64,000 nt of DNA from Sulfitobacter alexandrii (GTDB lineage Bacteria > Pseudomonadota > Alphaproteobacteria > Rhodobacterales > Rhodobacteraceae). This document shows, piece by piece, positions 1-9,186 of this stretch. Position numbers and translations under genes: made by a program. The stretch's first letter is position 1; each line of letters starts with the position of its first letter. The DNA is taken from positions 1,860,001 through 1,924,000 of the forward strand of contig NZ_CP018076.1 of assembly GCF_001886735.1 (NCBI RefSeq), given 5' to 3'. The notes under the pieces were generated by a model. That model was not told where the DNA came from. It saw only the letters and a list, made by a program, of their open reading frames with translations, and did no database searches.

Positions 1-961
1 GCAGGCCGCCGATGCCCTCGGCGGCATCCGGCAGATCCGCGATGCCGAGGAAAATATAGTAGAATTCCGTGGAGTTGCCGGGGCTTGCGTAAACCTCCGC
101 GATCGGTTCGATCGCCTCCAGGGTCAGGCCCGCCTCCTCCTGAGCCTCCCTGATCGCGGCCTCGCGCGGGGTTTCGCCGGGATCGACATGCCCGGCGACC
201 GGCTCAAGCTGCCAGACCCGCCGGTCGCCGCGCGCCAGAGGCCCCATGCGCATCTGTTCAACCAGCAGCACCCTGTCGCGGACCGGGTCGTAGGGAAGAA
301 CGATGGCGGCATCGGCAGAGATGAAGACCGCCCGGTCCTCCACTGGCGACATTCCGCCGTCGAAATGTTCGAACCGGACCTTCATGTCGTCGAGAGCGAA
401 GAAATGCGCGTAGGACCGCCGACGGTCCTCCACCACCGTGCGCCCCGCTTTCGTCAGCGCGCCGTGCCGCGAGCGTGCCGCGTTCAGGCGGGACTGCGCC
501 CGTTTGCGGATCATCGGAAACATCGCCGCGACCTCTGCCCGGTCCCGCTGGCCGAAGTACCCCATGACCTCGCGCGCCGCCTCGCAGCTCAGAGCGGCCC
601 ACCTGGCTTCCCAGGCATCGAGCGACCAGGCGCCGCGCGGTGTCCAGCGGTCCGGCTCGGGCAGGTAGACCTCGGCGCTCTGTCCGTCGGCCAGCATCAT
701 CTCGACCAGATCATAGGCGAAACTGCCTTCGTAGAAATCCAGCCGGGCGATGTCCGCATCGGTCAGGCCGCGCACCAGAAGACCTTCCGCCGCGCCGTCG
801 GTGCTGGGAACGATCAGCGGGAAAGGCCCTTCGGCCGCGGCAAAGGTCGCGTAACCCGGCAGGACGGCGGCTTCGGTGTCCAGCCTGTCGGCGGGACGGC
901 CGAGCACGATCGCAAGCAAGGGTTGATGACGCAGGCTGCCATAGAAGAACAGGCTTCTCAT
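1..961 (-). CDS. trgB: TrgB-type GGCT-NUDIX hydrolase (3' end outside window)
   Basis: About 320 residues are visible and the 3' end lies beyond base 1. The N-terminal half looks like an AIG2/gamma-glutamylcyclotransferase fold, with YGSL at residues 7-10 and a candidate acidic residue E78. The C-terminal half is a NUDIX domain with a complete Nudix box (G-x5-E-x7-REAQEEAGL, residues 257-279), the type seen in ADP-ribose pyrophosphatases. The same order with trgA is known from the Rhodobacter tellurite-resistance locus. The ATG lies 4 bases after the trgA stop, so the two are probably co-translated. The family assignment is secure. The substrate and any role in tellurite tolerance are inferred from the family. 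Confidence 0.8.
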   Translation of the reverse strand, partial: MRSLFFYGSLRHQPLLAIVLGRPADRLDTEAAVLPGYATFAAAEGPFPLIVPSTDGAAEGLLVRGLTDADIARLDFYEGSFAYDLVEMMLADGQSAEVYLPEPDRWTPRGAWSLDAWEARWAALSCEAAREVMGYFGQRDRAEVAAMFPMIRKRAQSRLNAARSRHGALTKAGRTVVEDRRRSYAHFFALDDMKVRFEHFDGGMSPVEDRAVFISADAAIVLPYDPVRDRVLLVEQMRMGPLARGDRRVWQLEPVAGHVDPGETPREAAIREAQEEAGLTLEAIEPIAEVYASPGNSTEFYYIFLGIADLPDAAEGIGGL

Positions 962-965
962 CTGG

Positions 966-1406
966 TCACTTCCACCGGTTGCCGGCAAATTCCGTGACCA
1001 GTCCGACCACGACGGCACCGATCACGAGCGCCACGCCGATCTGCACGGTCGCGATGATGACCGCGTATTCCGCGCCGATCTGGAACACGGCCACGATGGC
1101 CTCGAACGCGTTGTCGTAGCGGTTGCGCATCGCGAGGCGCACCATTTCATTCGCGGCCTGCACGCCGATCCCCCACAGCATCAGGACGAAGACCCCCGTC
1201 AGCCCGTTGTTGATGGCGGCGGTCGTGCCCCGGCCCGCGCGGGGGCCCATCACGATCCATCCGCACGCAAGCCCGAGGAAGATGTTGACGGGAATGAAGT
1301 ATCCGAAATCCGTGCTTTCCGGCATGAGGGGCATCACCATGACCGAAATCACGTAAGCCAGAACCGCGAGCGAAAAGGCGGCGACAAGTCGTGCGGCGGT
1401 CGGCAT
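966..1406 (-). CDS. trgA: TrgA family inner-membrane protein
   Basis: This is a 146-residue protein with about four hydrophobic segments (near residues 5-27, 38-55, 66-84 and 110-140) and no catalytic motif I recognise. Size, topology and its position directly upstream of the NUDIX gene match TrgA, described with TrgB in Rhodobacter tellurite resistance. Its biochemical activity is unknown. The gene is followed by trgB with a 4-base gap and preceded by cfa, which ends 15 bases upstream on the same strand, so cfa-trgA-trgB may form one transcript. Confidence 0.75.
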   Translation of the reverse strand: MPTAARLVAAFSLAVLAYVISVMVMPLMPESTDFGYFIPVNIFLGLACGWIVMGPRAGRGTTAAINNGLTGVFVLMLWGIGVQAANEMVRLAMRNRYDNAFEAIVAVFQIGAEYAVIIATVQIGVALVIGAVVVGLVTEFAGNRWK

Positions 1407-1421
1407 TTCGGTTCCTTCAGA

Positions 1422-2639
1422 TCACCCCGGTCGCCTGATCGTAATCTGCGTCACGTCGCAATTGCCACTGTCAAATGTCGCGGCGCAGGAGGTGAGGTAA
1501 AAATTCCACATCCGCCGGAACCGCTCGTCAAAGCCCATCGCCTTGATCTCATCCCACTTCTGGTTGAATGTCTCGTGCCACCGGCGCAGCGTGATGTCGT
1601 AGCTCTTGCCGAACTCGACCGACTTGTCGACGATCAGGCCCGCTTTCTCGACCTGTTCGCGCAGGATCGGGGGGCTGGGCAGCATCCCGCCCGGAAAGAT
1701 GTACTTCTGGATGAAGTCGACGCCGCGTTTGTAGACCGGCCAGCGGCGGTGATCGACGGTGATGATCTGGAGCGTCGCCGCCTTGCCGGGTTTCAGCCTG
1801 TCGCGGACGGTGCGGAAGTAGACCGGCCAGTATTTCTCGCCCACCGCCTCGAACATCTCGATGCTGGCGATGCCGTCGTAATGGCCCCGCTCATCCCGGT
1901 AGTCCTGAAGCTTGAACTCCACGAGGTCCGAAAGACCCGCCTTTTCAATGCGTTCCTTGGCATACTTGAACTGCTCCGCGCTGATCGTCAAACCGGTCAC
2001 GCGCAGCCCACGCTCCTTTGCGGCGTACTCCGCGAAACCGCCCCAGCCGCAGCCGATCTCGAGCACGTGATCGCCGGGCTGAACGCCCATCTGGTCCACC
2101 ATGCTGCGGTACTTTTCGATCTGGGCCGCTTCCAGCGAAGCCTGCGCGCCGTCCTGGAACAGGGCCGATGAATAGGTCATCGTGTCGTCGAGCCAGAGCG
2201 CGTAGAAATCGTTGCCCAGATCGTAGTGATAGCTGATGTTCTTGCGGGCCTGGCCCCGGTGGTTGCGTTGCAGCCAGAAGCGGAACTTCTCGAACGCCCG
2301 CACCAGCCCCTGACCCGGAAAGCCGTCATAGACATTCTCGTTGCCCGCATGGACAAGGTCCATGAAGGCCTGCAGATCGGGCGTGGACCAGTCCCCGTCG
2401 AGGTAGGCATCGCAAAAGCCCAGGTCTCCTTCGCGGATCAGCCGGGCGAAAAGCTCGTCGCTGTGAATGTGCAGTTCAGCCACCGGACCGGGGTTTGCGC
2501 CCTCGGCGCGGAACACGCGGCCGTCCGGCAGGTGAAAATCACACCGTCCGTTCTGCATCTGCTGTGCCATGCCGAAAACATGGGCGAAGTATCGTGGCAG
2601 GCCTTTCTGGCCCTCGGTACTTGTATGGATCATGTCCAC
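1422..2639 (-). CDS. cfa: Cyclopropane-fatty-acyl-phospholipid synthase
   Basis: The 405-residue cytoplasmic SAM-dependent enzyme transfers a methylene group to the double bond of unsaturated acyl chains in membrane phospholipids. The SAM-binding motif I (LEIGCGWGGF) is near residue 194, after a family-typical N-terminal lipid-binding region. The stretch around YHYDLGNDFY (near residue 140) and the later FIQKYIFPGG segment are characteristic of CFA/mycolic acid synthases. Length is normal. It lies between phrB and trgA on the same strand. The assignment to the CFA synthase family is firm. A relative acting on a different lipid cannot be excluded. Confidence 0.9.
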   Translation of the reverse strand: MDMIHTSTEGQKGLPRYFAHVFGMAQQMQNGRCDFHLPDGRVFRAEGANPGPVAELHIHSDELFARLIREGDLGFCDAYLDGDWSTPDLQAFMDLVHAGNENVYDGFPGQGLVRAFEKFRFWLQRNHRGQARKNISYHYDLGNDFYALWLDDTMTYSSALFQDGAQASLEAAQIEKYRSMVDQMGVQPGDHVLEIGCGWGGFAEYAAKERGLRVTGLTISAEQFKYAKERIEKAGLSDLVEFKLQDYRDERGHYDGIASIEMFEAVGEKYWPVYFRTVRDRLKPGKAATLQIITVDHRRWPVYKRGVDFIQKYIFPGGMLPSPPILREQVEKAGLIVDKSVEFGKSYDITLRRWHETFNQKWDEIKAMGFDERFRRMWNFYLTSCAATFDSGNCDVTQITIRRPG

Positions 2640-2690
2640 TCCACCGGATTGACCGTCCGATATTAGCCGGAGCGGCGGGATTCACAATTG

Positions 2691-4115
2691 CTAAAAGTCT
2701 CGGTTCTCATAGGCTTGCAGGGCGCGATGGCGTCCGTCAGAGGCGCTGACGATGGGCTCGGGATAATCGTCGTCGGGTGACAACCCCCAGTGGCGCGGCA
2801 TCGCGTCGAAGAACTTCAGCGCGTCTTCGTGCGGGTTGGCGCGCCCTTCGGCGATCCAGCGGCTGACATAGCTGCGATCCTTGTCGAAACGGTCGATCTG
2901 CGTTTCCGGGTTGAACACGCGGAAATAGGGTGTGGCGTCCGGCCCCGAACCGGCCGACCATTGCCACCCCATCGCGTTGCTTGCCGGGTCCCAGTCGATC
3001 AGGCAATCCTCGAACCAGTCGAGGCCGATGCGCCAATGCGTCAGGAGGTGCTTGGTCAGGTAGCTTGCCACGATCATCCGGCCCCGATTGTGCATCCGTC
3101 CGGTCACGTAGAGTTCCCGCATGGCCGCATCGACGAAGCGGATGCCCGTGCGCCCCCTCTTCCAGGCCCAGACATCCCCCGCGCGGGCATCGTCCTGCCA
3201 CGGAAAGGCGTCCCAGTCCTCGCGCCAGTTATCGGTCAGGATGCGCGGTGTATGGTGCATGAGGTGATAGGCGAACTCGCGCCAGACCAGTTCCTTGAGA
3301 AAGGTCTCCGCCCCGGCCTTGCCCTCTTCGCGGGCGCGCAGACCCGCGTGCCAGCACTGGTAGGGCGAAATCTCTCCCAACGACAGGTTTTCCGAGAGGT
3401 TCGATGTGCCGTCCGCGCCGGGGATGTCGCGGCTTTCGTCGTAGCCTTCGACGATATGCGCCATGAAGCTGCCCAGTCGGGATTGCGCAGCACTTTCACC
3501 CAGCCGGACGAAGGGCCTGACGACATCCGTGCCCCGGTCCATCGCGGCGCCCATGTTCCAATCCTCGAGCGCATCACTGTCGGGCCAGCTGTCGGGGGCG
3601 GGAATCGTGCCCGGCGTGCTGCGGGGCGCGTCGACGTCCCTGCCCTTCACGTTGTTCCAGAACGGCGTGTAGACCTTGTAGAAGTCGCCCTGCTGCGTCT
3701 CCACAGTCCAGGGTTCGAACATCAGGTGACCTCCAAAGGAGCGCGCCTCGACGCCCTTCTGCTTGAGCGTGTCCTTGATGCGGCTGTCCCGCGCCACGCT
3801 GTCGGGGTCGTAGAGCCGCGACCAGAAGACGGCCCCGGCGCCGGTCTGCTCTATCAGCTTGTCCAGTGCCGCCTGCGCGTCGCTTTCCCGCCGCAGGATC
3901 AGGCGGCTGGACTTGTCCCTGAGGGTTTCGGCCAGATGGCCCAGCCCCAGTCCCAACCGCCATTTCGGCGCGGCCTTCAGCCCTTGGGAGAGGGAATCGT
4001 GGATGAACACGGGGATCACGGGCCGCCCGCTTTCACAGGCAGCCGTCAGGGCCGCGTGATCGCTCAGCCGCAGGTCGCGGCGGAACCATACCAGGATCGG
4101 GGTCTTGTCGCTCAT
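2691..4115 (-). CDS. phrB: Deoxyribodipyrimidine photo-lyase
   Basis: This 474-residue protein would repair UV-induced cyclobutane pyrimidine dimers with blue light. The N-terminal photolyase domain starts with ILVWFRRDLRLSDH (residues 7-20). The C-terminal FAD-binding domain carries the class I signature around MGWQWSAGSGPDATPYFR (near residue 375), including the WQW tryptophan of the dimer pocket. A TGRMHNRGRM segment precedes it. Length fits CPD class I photolyases. It stands 51 bases upstream of cfa on the same strand. A cryptochrome is less likely because there is no C-terminal extension. Confidence 0.92.
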   Translation of the reverse strand: MSDKTPILVWFRRDLRLSDHAALTAACESGRPVIPVFIHDSLSQGLKAAPKWRLGLGLGHLAETLRDKSSRLILRRESDAQAALDKLIEQTGAGAVFWSRLYDPDSVARDSRIKDTLKQKGVEARSFGGHLMFEPWTVETQQGDFYKVYTPFWNNVKGRDVDAPRSTPGTIPAPDSWPDSDALEDWNMGAAMDRGTDVVRPFVRLGESAAQSRLGSFMAHIVEGYDESRDIPGADGTSNLSENLSLGEISPYQCWHAGLRAREEGKAGAETFLKELVWREFAYHLMHHTPRILTDNWREDWDAFPWQDDARAGDVWAWKRGRTGIRFVDAAMRELYVTGRMHNRGRMIVASYLTKHLLTHWRIGLDWFEDCLIDWDPASNAMGWQWSAGSGPDATPYFRVFNPETQIDRFDKDRSYVSRWIAEGRANPHEDALKFFDAMPRHWGLSPDDDYPEPIVSASDGRHRALQAYENRDF

Positions 4116-4182
4116 GTCACCGTTCGTGTTGTTCGCTCTCTGGGAGAGTTAGGTCAGACACGGGTGAAGCAAGGCTTTGGTT

Positions 4183-5409
4183 TCACAAAACATCGTCGAG
4201 CGCGTTCAGCAGTTGATCCATCTCGGCCTGCGACGTGTAGTGGGTGAAGCTCAGCCGCAAGACGCCCTTTTCCGAGTCGACGCCCATCGCGCGCAGCGCG
4301 CGACCGGCATAGAAGTCACCGCCCCCCGCCATGATGCCGTGCCGCGCGAGATCGGCGGCCACCTCGGCCCCCGGACGGTTCAGGGCCAGCGCCACGGTCG
4401 GCGCGCGGTGCGCCGCGGTATCCGGTCCGATCAGGCGCACGGAATTGCGGCTTTTCACGGCGTCCAGCAGCGGTTGCAGCAGCGCGGTCTCGTGCCCGCG
4501 CATCAGGTCGTGCACCGCCCCGGCCCGCTTGACCGGTTCGGCGTCGCCGCCCAGATGGTGGCGATACGCGGCATCGACATAGTCCGCCATTCCGGCGCAG
4601 GCCGCGATCTGCGCGTGGTCCGGCCCGGCGGGCGTGAAGCGTTTGTAGAGCGTGCCGCCGTTGAAGGCATGGCCCTGATTGGGCAGCAGGTTGCCCAAGG
4701 CCCGGCGGATCACCATCAGGCCCTGGTGCGGGCCGAAAGTCTTGTAGGCCGAGAACAGGTAGATATCGGGCCCCAATGCGCCGACGTCGACAAAGCCGTG
4801 CGGCGCGTAGGACACGCCGTCGACACAGACGAAGGCACCGGCGGCATGGGCCAGCGCGGTGATCTCGACCACGGGGTTCACCTGCCCCACGACATTGGAA
4901 CAATGCGGAAAGCAGACCAGCCTGACCTTTTCGTCCAGCAGGGTCTCAAGGTCGTCGGGGTTCAGCGCGCCGGTTTCCGGATCGACACACCATTCGCGAA
5001 CCTCGATGCCGCGGTCGGCCAGTCGCCGCCATGGGCCTGAATTCGCCTCGTGGTCCTGGTTGGTGACCACGATCGCCTCTCCTGCGTCCATCAGCTGGCC
5101 GAAGGCCTGCGCCAGCACGTAGGTGTTCTGTGATGTCGAGGGACCGAAGCTCAATTCGTCGGTGTCCACGCCCAGAAGTGCTGCGAGCCGTTGGCGCGCC
5201 TCGTCCATCTCGGCGCCGGCAAGCTGGCTGGCCTCGTAGGGCGCGTAGGGCTGCACTTTGCGCTGGGTGTAATACCGCGTCAGTCGGTCGATGACCAGCT
5301 GGCAGGTATAGGACCCGCCGGCATTCTCGAAAAAGGCCTGCCCCTGCAGCGAAGGTTCTGCAAAGGCGGGAAATTGTGCGCGCACCCAGGCGGTATCAAG
5401 TCTTGTCAT
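4183..5409 (-). CDS. Class V aminotransferase, cysteine desulfurase-like
   Basis: This is a 408-residue PLP enzyme of fold type I, class V (NifS/SufS/isopenicillin N epimerase-like). The PLP lysine is in FSAYKTFGPHQG, and a DGVSYAPHG segment before it carries the cofactor aspartate. No conserved active-site cysteine loop of SufS type is evident, so cysteine desulfuration is not assured. The ATG at 5409 (MTRLDTAW) is preferred over an ATG 36 bases upstream because family members start close to this point. No suf or isc genes are adjacent, so the substrate is unknown. Confidence 0.75.
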   Translation of the reverse strand: MTRLDTAWVRAQFPAFAEPSLQGQAFFENAGGSYTCQLVIDRLTRYYTQRKVQPYAPYEASQLAGAEMDEARQRLAALLGVDTDELSFGPSTSQNTYVLAQAFGQLMDAGEAIVVTNQDHEANSGPWRRLADRGIEVREWCVDPETGALNPDDLETLLDEKVRLVCFPHCSNVVGQVNPVVEITALAHAAGAFVCVDGVSYAPHGFVDVGALGPDIYLFSAYKTFGPHQGLMVIRRALGNLLPNQGHAFNGGTLYKRFTPAGPDHAQIAACAGMADYVDAAYRHHLGGDAEPVKRAGAVHDLMRGHETALLQPLLDAVKSRNSVRLIGPDTAAHRAPTVALALNRPGAEVAADLARHGIMAGGGDFYAGRALRAMGVDSEKGVLRLSFTHYTSQAEMDQLLNALDDVL

Positions 5410-5450
5410 GGGCGCAGAGTTCGCCGCAGGCGTCCCCGAGGTCAAGCCAA

Positions 5451-5481
5451 AAGAAAAGGGGCGCCCCGAGGGGCACCCCTT
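5451..5481 (-). terminator. Rho-independent terminator after the first BCCT gene
   Basis: Read on the minus strand, an 11-bp GC-rich stem (AAGGGGTGCCC with GGGCGCCCCTT, one T-G wobble, 4-base loop) is followed by TTCTTTT. It lies 22 bases beyond the stop of the BCCT gene at 5503 and ends that transcript before the aminotransferase gene. Confidence 0.8.
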
Positions 5482-5502
5482 CCGTCACGGCGCGTTGCGC
5501 GC

Positions 5503-7149
5503 TCAGCGCGTTTCGGCGCGTTCGCTTTGCAGGCCGCGGAAGATGCAGAAACACATCAGCAGCAGCACGATGGTGAACAGCAGGCCCGTGGAAATGACCA
5601 TGGACTGCAAGGCAGCCAGCCCGCCCCCGAGAAGCAGCGCGATGGCGACTGCGCCCTCGAAGATGCACCAGAAGACCCGTTGCGGCATCGGCGCGTCGAT
5701 CTTGCCCCCTGCCGTGATCGTGTCGATCACCAGACTGCCCGAGTCCGACGAGGTGACGAAGAACACGATGACCAGCACGATGCCGATGAACGAGGTGATT
5801 GACGCCAGAGGCAGTTGCCCCAGCATCTGGAACAGCTGGCGCGGCAGTTCCGCGTCCTGTGCACCGGTGAAGCCATCGGTCAGCACCTGGTTGATCGCCG
5901 TGCCGCCGAAGATGGACATCCACACGACGCAGACCATGGAAGGGATCAGCAGCACGCAGATCACGAATTCACGCACCGAACGGCCACGGCTGACGCGGGC
6001 GATGAACATCCCCACGAACGGCGACCAGCTGATCCACCATGCCCAGTAGAAGGCCGTCCACCCTTGGGAGTAGTTCACGTCTTCCCGGCCGAACGGGTTG
6101 GACAGCGCCGGCAGGTATTCGACATAGGCCTTGAGGCTGTCCCAGAAGAACGCCAGCAGGAAGGCCGTGGGCCCGACCAGCAGCGTGAACACCGCCAGCA
6201 GGAAGGCAAGCCCCATGTTGACCTCGGACAGGATCTTCACCCCGCCATCAAGGCCCCGCACGACCGAAACCAGGGCGACGGCCGTGATCGCGGTGATCAG
6301 GATCACTTCCGTCGTGTTCCCGATCGGGATGCCAAACAGCTCGTTCAGGCCGGCGTTGGCCTGGGTCGCCCCGAAACCAAGTGAGGTGGCGAGACCGAAG
6401 AGCGTGGCGAAAACCGCGATGATGTCGATCACGTGGCCCGGCCAGCCCCAGACACGCTCGCCCAGCAGCGGATAGAACGCCGAACGGATGGTCAGCGGCA
6501 GACCCTTGTTGTAGGTGAACAGCGCCAGGGCCAACGCGACGGTCGCGTAGATCGCCCAGGGGTGCAGAGCCCAGTGATAGATCGTGGCGGCCATCCCGAG
6601 GCGCACCGATCCGGGCTCATCGCCGGTGGCGGCACCTAGCGGGGCCCAGTCCGTTCTCAGCCCGTTCTCGCCGACCGCGGTTTCCCCGAAGGATGTCGAG
6701 AAGTGGGTCAGCGGCTCGGACACGCCGTAGAACATCAGGCCGATGCCCATGCCCGCGGCGAACAGCATCGCGAACCAGCCGAGATAGGTGTAGTCGGGCG
6801 TCGCGTCGACGCCACCCAGCCGGACCGAGCCGAAAGGCGTGACGATCAGCAGAAGCGCGAAAATGACCACGAGGTCCGCCGATCCGATGAGGAACCAGTC
6901 GAAGTTCTTGGTGGTGAAATCGAACATCGCGGAGAATGCGCTCGCGGCCTGATCGGGCAAAGCCAGCGTAAAGAACACGAATGCGACGATCGCGATCGCG
7001 GATACCGCGAAAACCGGGTTGTGGATGTCGAATCCGAAGCGCCCGAACGAGCCGTCGATGTTATCCTGACCGATCTCGTACTCGGTCTCGATCACATCCG
7101 CTGCGCCCTCGGGCACAGGAATGCCGTGGTTTGTGGTTTCATCAACCAT
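5503..7149 (-). CDS. BCCT family betaine/carnitine/choline transporter
   Basis: This 548-residue inner-membrane carrier of the BCCT family has about 12 predicted membrane spans. The glycine-rich segment MGIGLMFYG (residues 134-142) closely resembles that of glycine-betaine carriers of the BetP type. The family signature WAWWISWSPFVGMF is near residue 370. An extended acidic N-terminus of about 45 residues precedes the first span. A purine-rich ribosome-binding site (GGGGGA) lies 5 bases before the ATG. A second BCCT gene lies 117 bases upstream on the same strand. Substrate is inferred as glycine betaine or DMSP-like compounds. Confidence 0.9.
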   Translation of the reverse strand: MVDETTNHGIPVPEGAADVIETEYEIGQDNIDGSFGRFGFDIHNPVFAVSAIAIVAFVFFTLALPDQAASAFSAMFDFTTKNFDWFLIGSADLVVIFALLLIVTPFGSVRLGGVDATPDYTYLGWFAMLFAAGMGIGLMFYGVSEPLTHFSTSFGETAVGENGLRTDWAPLGAATGDEPGSVRLGMAATIYHWALHPWAIYATVALALALFTYNKGLPLTIRSAFYPLLGERVWGWPGHVIDIIAVFATLFGLATSLGFGATQANAGLNELFGIPIGNTTEVILITAITAVALVSVVRGLDGGVKILSEVNMGLAFLLAVFTLLVGPTAFLLAFFWDSLKAYVEYLPALSNPFGREDVNYSQGWTAFYWAWWISWSPFVGMFIARVSRGRSVREFVICVLLIPSMVCVVWMSIFGGTAINQVLTDGFTGAQDAELPRQLFQMLGQLPLASITSFIGIVLVIVFFVTSSDSGSLVIDTITAGGKIDAPMPQRVFWCIFEGAVAIALLLGGGLAALQSMVISTGLLFTIVLLLMCFCIFRGLQSERAETR

Positions 7150-7222
7150 CTTGGTCCCCCTTTTTCCTTTTGAACCGGAATGAGTAGCAGGCAGAGCCTG
7201 AAAGGCAACCCGGTTTCCTGGC

Positions 7223-7251
7223 GGCGGGCCTGCCCACCGGGCAGACCCGCC
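7223..7251 (-). other. Strong hairpin between the two BCCT genes
   Basis: A 13-bp stem with one mismatch (GGCGGG and CTGCCC arms, 3-base loop) starts 15 bases after the stop of the upstream BCCT gene. On the minus strand it is not followed by a T tract, so it is not a classical terminator there. It may stabilise the 3' end of the first message. On the plus strand a T-rich stretch follows, but no plus-strand gene ends here. Confidence 0.45.
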
Positions 7252-7266
7252 TTTGGTTTCAATGTT

Positions 7267-8931
7267 TTACTCGGCCGGCATCGCGTCCACGTCGTCCGAG
7301 TAGGTATCCACGCCCGAGGCCAGCCGCTTGCTGTCGTTGTAGATCGCCTTGATCAGAGAGATCGCCATCAGCACCATCACGAGCGAGAACGGCAGTGCCC
7401 CGATGACCATCGCGGTCTGGATCGCGCCGATGCCGCCGATCAGCAGCAACGCCGCCACCACCGCCCCGAGGGCCACCCCCCAGAAGATGATATGCGGGCG
7501 GGCCTTGGGCCCTTCGTCCCCGGCCGCGTTGATCGTGTTCACGATCAGCACCGCCGAGTCCGCCGAGGTCACGAGGTAGGTCATGAGCAGGACCACGATG
7601 ATCACGGCCATGAGCCACCCCAACGTGCCGCTGCCCAGCAGGATGTCGGTCATGGCAAAGATCTTGCCGCCGTCGGTCGCCTCGAAGATGCGGCCTCCCG
7701 CCTCGCCGGTCAGCTCAAGGTCGATGGCCGTACCGCCCGCCCATGCGAACCACACGAAGCACATCAGCGCCGGTACGATGACCGCACCCAGCACGAATTC
7801 GCGGATCGTGCGCCCCCGGCTGATGCGGGCAAGGAAGAGCCCCACGAAGGGCGCAAAGGCAACCCACCACGCCCAGTAGAACACCGTCCAGGACCCCTGC
7901 CACCCTGCCAGATCCATATCCACGGGGTTCTCTCCGCCGTAGACGGTGAACATCATGCTCGGCAGGGCGATGACGTATTCCCACGTTCCGACGAAAAGCG
8001 CCCAGAGCCCGAAGAATGTGGAGCCGAAGATCAGCAGGAAGCCCAGAAGGAAGATCGACAGGACCATGTTGATGTTGGAGAGCCACTTGATCCCCTTGCC
8101 GACGCCCGACAGCGCCGAAAGGGTCGAGGCCCCCATGATGACGACGATGGAAAAGATGATCCCCGTCGAGGACGGCTGCCCGTCCACATCGGTCAGCCAG
8201 TCGCCGATGCCGATCCGGCTCATCCCGTCGACGAACTGGTTCACCCCGAAGCCGAGCGTCTGCGCGACACCGAGAATGGTCGCCACGACCGCCACGATGT
8301 CGATGATGTGGCCCGCCGGACCGGACAGTGATTTGCCGAACAGGGGCGTCAGCGACGACCGGATGGTCAGGGGCAGCCCCCGCCGGTAGGCGAAGTAGCC
8401 CAGCCCCAGCCCCGCGATGGCATAGGAGGCCCAGGCGGTGAATCCCCAGTGCAGGTAGGACCACTTGTAGGCGTTCAGGATGTTGTCTTCTCCCCGCGCG
8501 CCCGCGAAGCCCTGGATCACGTCGGGGTTGTTGCCGAAATGATAGATCGGTTCCGCCACCGCCCATGTCAGCATGCCCACCCCGATGCCCGCGCCGAACA
8601 TCATCGAAAACCACGAGAAATTGTCGAATTCCGGCTTGTCGTCCGGCAATCCCATCTTGAGCCTGCCCGCCGCCGGCCATGCCGCCAGCACAATGCAGGT
8701 GATCACGAACAGCGCCATGACCCACACGTACCAGGTGGCAAAGTTCGTCAGGATGAAGCCGTTGAAGTCGGACAGGATCCGTCCGGCCTGCTCGGGGAGG
8801 GCGACGGCCCAGATCACGAGCAGACCGATGATGATCTTTGCCGTTACCGTCACGTCAACGCTGAAGCCCCGATAAAAACCGCTGTCGGCGGTCTTGATCG
8901 GCAGCTTCATCAATGGAGGTTTGAGTGCCAT
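7267..8931 (-). CDS. BCCT family transporter, second paralogue
   Basis: A 554-residue BCCT carrier with about 12 membrane spans and the family signature WAWWVAFAPFVGLF near residue 375. Its glycine-rich substrate segment reads GAGIGVGMLTWAVAEP (residues 113-128), clearly different from the paralogue downstream, so the two probably differ in substrate or coupling ion. The gene begins with an AGGGA ribosome-binding site and follows an AT-richer upstream stretch that probably holds the promoter for both carriers. Transport of quaternary amines or dimethylsulfoniopropionate is inferred from the family only. Confidence 0.88.
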   Translation of the reverse strand: MALKPPLMKLPIKTADSGFYRGFSVDVTVTAKIIIGLLVIWAVALPEQAGRILSDFNGFILTNFATWYVWVMALFVITCIVLAAWPAAGRLKMGLPDDKPEFDNFSWFSMMFGAGIGVGMLTWAVAEPIYHFGNNPDVIQGFAGARGEDNILNAYKWSYLHWGFTAWASYAIAGLGLGYFAYRRGLPLTIRSSLTPLFGKSLSGPAGHIIDIVAVVATILGVAQTLGFGVNQFVDGMSRIGIGDWLTDVDGQPSSTGIIFSIVVIMGASTLSALSGVGKGIKWLSNINMVLSIFLLGFLLIFGSTFFGLWALFVGTWEYVIALPSMMFTVYGGENPVDMDLAGWQGSWTVFYWAWWVAFAPFVGLFLARISRGRTIREFVLGAVIVPALMCFVWFAWAGGTAIDLELTGEAGGRIFEATDGGKIFAMTDILLGSGTLGWLMAVIIVVLLMTYLVTSADSAVLIVNTINAAGDEGPKARPHIIFWGVALGAVVAALLLIGGIGAIQTAMVIGALPFSLVMVLMAISLIKAIYNDSKRLASGVDTYSDDVDAMPAE

Positions 8932-9186
8932 TTAATGTATCCCTGTCATATTGTTATGAGTCAAAGCCTATGATCCGCGACCAAATCGGCAAAGCAAAAG
9001 GAATCATTTCAAAACAGGGGCTTGCCGCGAACGCCCCCGTCCGGGCGATGTCGTGTCGCCGGTTTCGGCCTTCGCGCCATAGGTGTGGGGAAGGACGAAG
9101 CCGGTTTTCGGCCCCGTCCCTTGCCGCATCTGTCACGAATAGGGTCGCGAATGGTGTGCGATTCGCGGGATCCGCGGGCGCGCCGC

